A stretch of 64,000 bases of DNA from Sporosarcina sp. PTS2304. Its GTDB lineage: Bacteria; Bacillota; Bacilli; Bacillales_A; Planococcaceae. Position numbers and translations under genes: made by a program. Below the pieces are notes generated by a model. It made no database searches. It was not told where the DNA came from and saw only the letters and a list, made by a program, of their open reading frames with translations. Positions 54,134 through 61,398 of the stretch are shown here, piece by piece (position 1 is the stretch's first letter; every line of letters starts with the position of its first letter). The DNA is taken from assembly GCF_003351785.1 (NCBI RefSeq), contig NZ_CP031230.1:1426001-1490000 (forward strand). Direction: 5' to 3'.

Positions 54134-56059
54134 TCATAATTTCGATAATAAATGTGCTTGAAGGGCTCGAACTGTATCTAATGTCGTTCGCAACTCATTT
54201 AATTCCCAGCGACGTAGTTTACGTAAATCAATTTCTGTGGAAATTTTTTCGTTGCGCAAATGTTTTTCCCACGACATGGAAATTCGTATGCTAAGTGAAA
54301 TTTCATAGGCATGACGTACTTCATCCGCAAAATCTTTAGTAATTTTCTTCTTTTTTTGAAGTGCGGAAATAATTTCTAACGGCGTTGCATTGATGATGCC
54401 ATTCCCTACTCCAAGTATTTGTAAGCAATGATGTAAAGGAAATAATGCGTGTTTTTTAATATCAATAATATCTGCTTTACTGCGCCCTCTGAAGATTGTT
54501 AAGAAGTTTTGTTGCAGGTGAGGAATAGGTTTATCTCTCTCCTGTTGGGCCATATAATAAATGAATGTTGCAGACTTTTGCAATTGATTATTTACCATGT
54601 CAACGAATCGATCATTAACTGTCGATTCTCCATATAGGAAGCGGAAAGATAGGAAATTATAGCCAAGTAATATTTGTTCGGGTGTGGACTCCATCGCCCA
54701 TTGATGTAATCGTTCTTTCCACTCTGTCATGGAACCTCTCCATTGCGACTCGCTGGCCATCATGAATCCTAAGCACCGCGTGTATCCTGCTTGTTCCAAA
54801 TGAATAACGATTTCATTTCCGAGTAACTTAAAATACTCTTCTACTTCTCTCGCTTGTGTTGCAGGTACATCCTCATACACGAGGAAATGGTCTTGATCGG
54901 TAAGCATAAATTGCTCTCCTCTTGCCCCGCTGCCCATTTGATACCAAGCGAACCGCACTGGTGTCACATGCCCTTTCGCTTCTAAAGATTGAACAGCTAA
55001 CATTACGCAGTGCTTTGCCAAACGATCGTAGAACTTTGTAATAATTTCTAATGTATGAATCGTTGAAATTTCGTCTTGAATTAAATTTGATAATACGTCG
55101 TAAATAGCGGCTTTTACGACTGGTAAATTTTCAAATGACGATTCTTCAATCGTCTTTAATATATTCATTGAGTTTCTGTCACGCTTCGTTATTAACGTAG
55201 CGAAGGTTACAATTCCAACAGGCTTGCCAGCTTTAACGACCGGCAGATGTTTTATACCGTGTTTATAAAACTTAGTTAATGCTTCATAATAATAATCTGT
55301 TACTTTAACAGTATGGGGTTTTTTCGTCATAATATCCTTAGCGAGTAATAAAGTAGGTGATCCACCCCCAGCAATCACGCGATCTACTAAATCTTTTTCC
55401 GTCACGATACCTAATAATTTACCTGCTTTGTCAGTTATAATAATCGAACTAACTGAACGACTGATCATCAGCTCCGCAATTTCTTTAGTTGTTGCTTCTG
55501 CATGGATTGTTATGACCGGACTACTCATGAAATCCTGAACCCGACGAACATAAGGTTCACTTTCCCCGTATTCATCCGCTAAACGAACTTGTTCACCTAA
55601 CGAGGTATACACATTTGATAAGCGCAACGACATTTTACGCAATACAAAATCCCGCACTTTTTGATCATCCATCCGACTCTTGATCACTTCATAAGGTACT
55701 TGAAGACAAATAGAGTTTTCAGCTACTTCCATATCAATATGATGTTTATCGAGAGGTCTAGCCATTTCTCCTAAATAATAAGCAAAGTTGGAAAAACCGA
55801 TTATTTCATCTTCCTGAATCATTTCAAGCATGACGGAACTGCCATCTTGTCCTTCAATCAACACTTCTGCCGAACCTTGCAAAACGAGTAATAAACCTTC
55901 TTGTGGGGTTTTGAAGTAATTAGACTTCTCAACTTTTTCATAAAACTTTAGTTTACAAGCCATTAATAACTCATCAAATTCTTCTTCAGTCGTACTTACA
56001 AACAAAGGATTATTATGGATTCTTTCATATAACTCACGGTCTTTTATCGTCTGTAACAT
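54134..56059 (-). CDS. cNMP-binding/CBS/DUF294 nucleotidyltransferase-like protein
   Basis: Length is 641 aa. Domains in order: cyclic-nucleotide-binding-like (about 15-135), two CBS (about 165-285, with TDKAGKLLGIVTEKDLVD and LPVVKAGKPVGIV), DUF294 nucleotidyltransferase-like (about 320-450, GSGARGEQ then LTDQDHFLVY) and DUF294 C-terminal helices. It resembles GlnD/GlnE-type transferases and probably modifies a protein in response to a bound nucleotide, but no target is known. The ATG at 56059 has AGAGGAGG. It is next to actP and the DnaQ-like gene, a conserved grouping. Confidence 0.85.
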   Translation of the reverse strand: MLQTIKDRELYERIHNNPLFVSTTEEEFDELLMACKLKFYEKVEKSNYFKTPQEGLLLVLQGSAEVLIEGQDGSSVMLEMIQEDEIIGFSNFAYYLGEMARPLDKHHIDMEVAENSICLQVPYEVIKSRMDDQKVRDFVLRKMSLRLSNVYTSLGEQVRLADEYGESEPYVRRVQDFMSSPVITIHAEATTKEIAELMISRSVSSIIITDKAGKLLGIVTEKDLVDRVIAGGGSPTLLLAKDIMTKKPHTVKVTDYYYEALTKFYKHGIKHLPVVKAGKPVGIVTFATLITKRDRNSMNILKTIEESSFENLPVVKAAIYDVLSNLIQDEISTIHTLEIITKFYDRLAKHCVMLAVQSLEAKGHVTPVRFAWYQMGSGARGEQFMLTDQDHFLVYEDVPATQAREVEEYFKLLGNEIVIHLEQAGYTRCLGFMMASESQWRGSMTEWKERLHQWAMESTPEQILLGYNFLSFRFLYGESTVNDRFVDMVNNQLQKSATFIYYMAQQERDKPIPHLQQNFLTIFRGRSKADIIDIKKHALFPLHHCLQILGVGNGIINATPLEIISALQKKKKITKDFADEVRHAYEISLSIRISMSWEKHLRNEKISTEIDLRKLRRWELNELRTTLDTVRALQAHLLSKL

Positions 56060-56151
56060 TCTAAAACCTCCTCTTAGCATTGAATGACTCATATAAAACA
56101 ACTATATGATTGAAGCGTTATATTTTATTATCTAGTTACGTCATTCAGTAC

Positions 56152-56192
56152 AAAAAAGCTCCCTCTTCTAAATAACTAGTAGAAGAGGGAGC
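56152..56192 (-). terminator. actP terminator
   Basis: 13-bp stem GCTCCCTCTTCTA / TAGAAGAGGGAGC with T6 on the minus strand, 23 nt after actP. Confidence 0.92.
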
Positions 56193-56214
56193 GTTAGTTG
56201 AATGTTAGAAAGGA

Positions 56215-57762
56215 TTAGATATCAAGCTCTTTGTATCCAGTTTCTGCTTTGAAGCGAACCTCTGCATACGTGATTTCATCTTTTTCTACACGCTTCGCAC
56301 CAATCATTGTACCAATCCATGCAGCTAGGAAGCCTGCTGGTACGGACACTATGGCCGGGTTAGCGTAAGGGAAAATTGGATTACCAGTGATTAGAGTAGC
56401 TCCTTCAACTGGGTTCATAACACTAGGGCTAATAGCAACTAATACTAATGCAACGATCAAACCTGTAAGCATTGAAGCTACAGCTCCTGTAGTGTTGAAT
56501 TTCTTCCAATAAATTGTTAATAGAATTGTAGGAACGTTAGCGGATGCAGCAACACAGAAAGCTAGTGATACTAAGAACGCTACGTTTAACTTTTCAGAAC
56601 CTAATGCTAGAAGGATAGAGAACACACCGATTGCGATAGAAGCCCAACGCGCTGCATTTACTTGCTCCTTCTCTGTTACTTTACCGCTCTTGAAGATTTG
56701 TCCATAAATATCGTGAGCGATTGCAGAAGCACCAGAAAGTACTAGACCTGCAACTACCGCCAAGATTGTAGCGAATGCAACTGCTGCTACGAATGACTCA
56801 AGCGCATCTCCACCGAGTACACCGGCAAGCATTGGCGCTGCCATATTACCAGCAGCATTTTCTGCGATAATCGCATCTGCTCCAACGAATTTAGCTGCAC
56901 CAAATCCAAGGAAGATGGTCAATACATAGAAAATACCGATGATCCAAACTGAATAAATAACTGAAGAACGTGCTGTTTTCGCATCTTTAACTGTGAAGAA
57001 ACGCATTAAGATGTGTGGAAGACCAGCAGTACCTAAAACTAGTGCAATTAATACAGAAATTAATCCAACAGTATCTTTATAAACAACTCCGGAGTTAAGG
57101 AATGCTTCACCGTGTGGAGTAGCTGTCTTCATCGCATCGAACATACCGATGAAGTTAAAATTGAATTTCATAAGTACTAAGAATGAAATAATGATCGTAC
57201 CAGCCATCAATAGAATAGCTTTAATGATTTGCACCCAACTTGTTGCAGTCATTCCACCGAATAGAACGTAAATTAACATCATTGTTCCAACAATAAGAAC
57301 CGCAATCCAATATTCAATACCAAATAATAATTTAATAAGAGCACCGGCACCAACTAATTGTGCAAGCATGTAGAACATAACGATTGTGATCGTGTTTAAT
57401 GCTGCAGCACCACGCACTTTCTTCGCGCCAAAACGAGCACCAATCATATCTGCCATTGTAAATTTACCTAAGTTACGTAGTGGTTCAGCGATTAAGAATA
57501 GCACAACAAGATAAGCTGTAAGCCAACCGATACTATAGTAGAAACCGTCGAATCCGTTTAATGAAATTGCACCCGCAATCCCTAAGAATGATGCAGCTGA
57601 TAAGTAGTCACCCGCAATAGCCATACCGTTTTGCCAACCAGTCAATGATCCTCCAGCCGTATAGAAATCACTCGCTGTAGTTGTTTGCTTAGCTGCCCAG
57701 TATGTAATGTAAAGTGTTAACACAATTACTGAGAAGAAAATAACATATGAAATCATACTCAT
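56215..57762 (-). CDS. actP: Cation/acetate symporter ActP-like (SSS family)
   Basis: Length is 515 aa, about 13 membrane helices, sodium:solute symporter family. The segment WQNGMAIAGDYLSAASFLGIAG near the N-terminus and GLPHILMRFFTV around 250 are characteristic of the ActP branch, which takes up acetate and other short monocarboxylates. The ATG at 57762 is chosen for its spacing to AAGGGGG; a GTG two codons earlier is too close. It follows the DUF485 gene by about 13 nt, like yjcH-actP of enteric bacteria. Confidence 0.88.
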   Translation of the reverse strand: MSMISYVIFFSVIVLTLYITYWAAKQTTTASDFYTAGGSLTGWQNGMAIAGDYLSAASFLGIAGAISLNGFDGFYYSIGWLTAYLVVLFLIAEPLRNLGKFTMADMIGARFGAKKVRGAAALNTITIVMFYMLAQLVGAGALIKLLFGIEYWIAVLIVGTMMLIYVLFGGMTATSWVQIIKAILLMAGTIIISFLVLMKFNFNFIGMFDAMKTATPHGEAFLNSGVVYKDTVGLISVLIALVLGTAGLPHILMRFFTVKDAKTARSSVIYSVWIIGIFYVLTIFLGFGAAKFVGADAIIAENAAGNMAAPMLAGVLGGDALESFVAAVAFATILAVVAGLVLSGASAIAHDIYGQIFKSGKVTEKEQVNAARWASIAIGVFSILLALGSEKLNVAFLVSLAFCVAASANVPTILLTIYWKKFNTTGAVASMLTGLIVALVLVAISPSVMNPVEGATLITGNPIFPYANPAIVSVPAGFLAAWIGTMIGAKRVEKDEITYAEVRFKAETGYKELDI

Positions 57763-57775
57763 GAACACAACCCCC

Positions 57776-58102
57776 TTATTTTAGAACGTTTTTCTCTATA
57801 ATCTTATCTACGTCAGTATCAAAATGTTTCGCTTTATTCATATAGATGGAAGTGAATACCCATACCATTACGAACATTGAAAATGCATAAATCCAAGTGA
57901 AGTTCATAGCCCCGATTGCAGGTTTTTCTAATATTGTTGTATACCCTGTCAATAGTGGTAGTGCAAAGTAAGCAGCGAAGAAAAAGATAACATAAGGACG
58001 TGAAAACGTTTGCTTTCTTTTCACCAATGCTTTGAAATCATCTGTTTGAACAATTTTCTCATAATCTAGTGTAGACTTCCCACGTGTTGTTTGATTAGCC
58101 AT
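57776..58102 (-). CDS. DUF485 small membrane protein (YjcH-like)
   Basis: Length is 108 aa with two membrane helices (about 36-58 and 68-90), DUF485 family. FKALVKRKQTFSRPYVIFFF is the recognisable entry to the first helix. It almost always precedes actP; its role in transport is unproven. First gene of the operon, with a cre-like site and promoter upstream. Confidence 0.88.
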   Translation of the reverse strand: MANQTTRGKSTLDYEKIVQTDDFKALVKRKQTFSRPYVIFFFAAYFALPLLTGYTTILEKPAIGAMNFTWIYAFSMFVMVWVFTSIYMNKAKHFDTDVDKIIEKNVLK

Positions 58103-58167
58103 TTGATTAATCCCCTTTCTATATTGAGTTCAGCAAGTAAAACGTTAGAAAATCCCCCCATTCGTCT

Positions 58168-58181
58168 TGAAACCGCTTTCA
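58168..58181 (-). promoter_or_regulatory. CcpA cre site of the DUF485-actP operon
   Basis: TGAAACCGCTTTCA (plus) is a near-palindromic, full-consensus cre box. It lies about 10-23 nt downstream of the transcription start predicted from the TATTAT -10 (complement of 58198-58203), a position where CcpA would block elongation. Confidence 0.7.
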
Positions 58182-58492
58182 ACATCTAATTAAATAGATA
58201 ATATGTCACAGCGGGTTAAGACAACCTTTTGTTATAGTACACATGTAAACAATACCAAAGGTTTACTTCTTTTGCAATACCTTTTTTTGAAGATTTGTAA
58301 AATTAAATCTATCGAAATATCGCGAATTGGTATAGACATTAATCTACCAAAAGCGTATCAAAGTTACAAGAACAATTTTAAAACCACGTGAAATGTTTTT
58401 TGATTCCCTTAGAATTTAACGTTCTTTTTTCCAGTTAAAAATAATAACACTGTTCAATAACAGTAAAAAGATGTAGTATATTGTATATCGGC

Positions 58493-58514
58493 TTATAAGG
58501 AAATGACCTTATAA
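58493..58514 (+). promoter_or_regulatory. Perfect inverted repeat before gntR-like gene
   Basis: TTATAAGG and CCTTATAA flank AAATGA, about 35 nt upstream of the regulator's TTG start and near its likely transcription start. A second, shorter palindrome (ACTGTT/AACAGT, 58449-58464) lies upstream. Likely autoregulatory operator. Confidence 0.5.
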
Positions 58515-58549
58515 AACAGACTTATACTAGAGAAAGATGGTGTGATATT

Positions 58550-59218
58550 TTGCCTATACCTACTAACCACGCACAACCTGTACGTAAGACTGCGAAAGAA
58601 AATGCATTTAGTCAGTTGCAAAAGTGGATTATTGATGGCACACTTCAACCGGGTGAAAAACTGAACGATGTCGAACTTGCTGAAGCGTTAGGTGTCAGCC
58701 GAACACCTATACGTGAATCTCTTCAACTGTTAGAAGTTCAAGGTTTCGTTCAAATGTTTCCTGGAAAAGCTACACAAGTCACTGAAGTTGATCGTGAATC
58801 TATTTCCGATTTGCTTCCCCCATTAGCAGCATTACAAGCATTATCAGCGGAACTGGCTATCCCTAACTTAACTGACAATGTCATCAAAAAACTGCGAGAT
58901 ACAAATAAACGCTTCGCTCACGCTGTGGAAAAAGAAGACTATTTCCAAGCTTTAAAAATAGATGAGCAATTCCATCAAATAATTGTAGACACTGCAGATA
59001 ACTCTTATATTTCTTCAATGCTCGTCTCTCTACAAGCACATGTTCGTAGATTATTTTTTCACAACTCTATTATATTGACGGAAAAGTCCATTGTAGAACA
59101 CGACCAAATTATCGACCTAATGAACGCCCGTGACGGTGAACAAGTGACGAAAGTGATGCGTGAGAACTGGTTACGCGCAATAGAAGAATTTTACTCTGTA
59201 GAACAAGTCAATGCATAA
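58550..59218 (+). CDS. GntR/FadR-family transcriptional regulator
   Basis: Length is 222 aa. N-terminal winged helix (about 15-80: LQPGEKLNDVELAEALGVSR then TPIRESLQLLE) and C-terminal FCD domain with potential metal-binding Asp/His residues (DEQFHQIIV, EHDQIIDLM). FCD regulators usually sense organic acids. It is divergent from the acetate transporter operon, which makes that operon a candidate target (inference). Start is TTG with GGTGTGA upstream. Confidence 0.85.
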   Translation: MPIPTNHAQPVRKTAKENAFSQLQKWIIDGTLQPGEKLNDVELAEALGVSRTPIRESLQLLEVQGFVQMFPGKATQVTEVDRESISDLLPPLAALQALSAELAIPNLTDNVIKKLRDTNKRFAHAVEKEDYFQALKIDEQFHQIIVDTADNSYISSMLVSLQAHVRRLFFHNSIILTEKSIVEHDQIIDLMNARDGEQVTKVMRENWLRAIEEFYSVEQVNA

Positions 59219-59224
59219 TGATTG

Positions 59225-59332
59225 TTACAAAGCGAATTGGTACAAAAAATAAGGGAGTGCCGTAGGTTCTTCTATAGAAAAAGTGAGTTGTTCTGTGGTG
59301 TACTGTTCGTAAGTAATCTTTGGATTGCGCAT
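59225..59332 (-). pseudogene. Transposase N-terminal fragment (copy 2)
   Basis: 36 codons. The first 25 match the fragment at 28875 (one change, Ile7 to Thr), then host sequence is read to a stop. Not functional. Confidence 0.55.
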
Positions 59333-59559
59333 AAAAAATCGTCCTTTCGTAGAGTGGGTTTGGTAACTTTATTCTACTAGAAAGGGCGATTTTTTTGTAC
59401 CTATTTGAAGCAAGATATCGATTGGAGTGGAAGGCGACCCCTCCCGAACGCGTCCGCCTAGAACGGAAAGGAACGGCGAAGAGAGGATTCTTCTATTCGT
59501 TTCACGAGAAAAAGGGCTGTCACAGAAACTCAGTTCTCACTGACTTTCTGGACAGCCCC
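59259..59559 (-). mobile_element. IS-derived remnant, family 2, copy 2 (truncated)
   Basis: 301 bp sharing high identity, on the opposite strand, with 28575-28950. It has the intact end GGGGCTGTCCAGAAAGTC (complement of 59542-59559), the same terminator-like hairpin, the leader and the transposase start. It breaks off after the codons for EEPT. The about 85-nt GC-rich inverted segment of copy 1 is missing. The rest of the 59219-59641 gap shows nothing else. Confidence 0.7.
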
Positions 59560-59641
59560 TTTATTGTTTAACTTTGTTATTATACATAAAATTTTTAACA
59601 GGATTTATAACGGTACATGATTAGTTTTTCTTACATATGTT

Positions 59642-60991
59642 CTATCGGCATGTTTTATTAACTAGTACTGACAGAAGAGATACAATCAGCGAAACTACTA
59701 GAACTGGCACTAACCAACCGATACCTTGCTCATAATATGGTATATATTCTATATACACATTTTGAATATACTCTAGCCAATTCGGCATTTTTTTCTTAAT
59801 TAACGTATAAAACTTCACTAGAGCTTCAATCACACTAATGAGAAATGCTGTAAGCGTCGCAGTCTGATAAACGATTTTAGATTGACCGAATAAAGGACCA
59901 GCAAATGTTAATAACATCAGAACCATAGCAAGTGGATAAAGTAATACGAGTACTGGTAAAGAATAGTTAATAATATTATCTAATCCGAAATTGGCAACAG
60001 TCAGGCAAAATAACGAAAAGAATACAACATATACTTTATAACTAATGCGAGGAATGATTGAATGGAAGTATTCCCCGCAAGCTGTTAACAAACCGATAGC
60101 AGTTGTTAAACATGCTAACATAATAACCACGCTTAACAATACAAGTCCACTAGATCCCAACAAGTACGATGCTGTCTGACTTAAAACAGGCCCCCCGCCA
60201 TTCAAATAACCGAATGGCTCGACAGATGTAGCACCCAAATATGCAATTCCTAAATAAATTACCGCTAAAAATCCAGCAGCAACAAATCCTGTCTTTGCAG
60301 TCGATGTCAAAATTTGTTTTTTACTCTTTATACCCATTGCATGTAAAGCGTTTATAACAATTATTCCAAACACCAGTGAAGCTAGTGCATCCATTGTATT
60401 ATACCCATCCAAGAAACCTGTGAAGAACGAGTTGTCTGCATACAGCTCCTGAGGAGATTGAATAGTCCCCATAGGATGTAATAACGTCATACTAATTAGA
60501 CCAATTAATATAATAATAATGAGTGGTGACAAGTATTTACCTACACGATCAACGATTTTCGCAGGATTAAGTGATAACCACATACTTATTCCAAAAAACA
60601 CGATAGTGAAAATTAAACGCGCTGAATCGATTACTTGTTCTTTCAGAAAAGGTGCGACACCAATATCAAATGCCACTGCACCTGTACGAGGAGCCGCAAA
60701 AAACGGTCCGATAGTTAAATATAATATAGCAGTAAATATAATTGCGTACACCGGATGAATTCGACTGGCAAGATCCTGCAAATCTTTCTTTCCTGAGAAC
60801 CCAATAGCCAAAATACCTAGAAAAGGTAACCCGACTCCAGTAATCAAAAATCCTAACATAGCGTTCCAAGTGTTTGTCCCAGCCAACTGACCTAATTCTG
60901 CAGGAAAAATCAAATTACCTGCTCCAAAAAATAAAGCGAATAACATAACTCCTATAACGAGACTTGACGAAAATGACAATTTCTTCTCCAT
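59642..60991 (-). CDS. brnQ: Branched-chain amino acid transporter BrnQ/BraB
   Basis: Length is 449 aa, about 12 membrane helices, LIVCS family sodium-coupled importer of Leu/Ile/Val. The opening VIGVMLFALFFGAGNLIFPA and the TGVGLPFLGILAIGF block are diagnostic. AGGAGG precedes the ATG. In B. subtilis braB lies near ezrA; here it has moved to another place. No T-box or convincing CodY box is visible upstream. Confidence 0.95.
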   Translation of the reverse strand: MEKKLSFSSSLVIGVMLFALFFGAGNLIFPAELGQLAGTNTWNAMLGFLITGVGLPFLGILAIGFSGKKDLQDLASRIHPVYAIIFTAILYLTIGPFFAAPRTGAVAFDIGVAPFLKEQVIDSARLIFTIVFFGISMWLSLNPAKIVDRVGKYLSPLIIIILIGLISMTLLHPMGTIQSPQELYADNSFFTGFLDGYNTMDALASLVFGIIVINALHAMGIKSKKQILTSTAKTGFVAAGFLAVIYLGIAYLGATSVEPFGYLNGGGPVLSQTASYLLGSSGLVLLSVVIMLACLTTAIGLLTACGEYFHSIIPRISYKVYVVFFSLFCLTVANFGLDNIINYSLPVLVLLYPLAMVLMLLTFAGPLFGQSKIVYQTATLTAFLISVIEALVKFYTLIKKKMPNWLEYIQNVYIEYIPYYEQGIGWLVPVLVVSLIVSLLSVLVNKTCR

Positions 60992-61323
60992 GCGGCAAAA
61001 AATCCTCCTACTAGCGACTATAAATTATGTATGCGATATATTGCGTATTCCCATAGTACGCTGACGCAAGTAGAAAATCAATACATCTGGAAATCATTTA
61101 ATTATTGGTTTTATTGCTAACTTACTGACTACTTAATCAGTTATATTCAATGGAGTTCCTTCTATTATATATATCGATATGATTACAACTCATTTGAGTA
61201 GATGATTCTTTTAATATGCGCGCTTGTTTTACCTCTAAATAACACGTGTTGCGAATCATTATACTTAAATTTTCCATTTTATTTATGCTGGATAAAGAAA
61301 TTTATATATTCAAAATTAAAAAT
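60992..61323. other. Gap without recognisable gene
   Basis: AT-rich sequence upstream of brnQ and downstream of sbcC. A 66-codon open frame from 61202 has no ribosome site and no recognisable product. Apart from a presumed brnQ promoter I see nothing. Confidence 0.6.
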
Positions 61324-61365
61324 CTCAAAAGTATACAAAGGATTACCTCCTTGGATACTTTTGAG
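61324..61365 (-). terminator. sbcC terminator
   Basis: CTCAAAAGTAT-CAAGG hairpin (17-bp stem with one mismatch, loop AGGTAAT), then ATTTTTAATTTT on the minus strand. Confidence 0.88.
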
Positions 61366-61398
61366 GTTAAATATCATTCACTCAACTTATTTGTTTAT

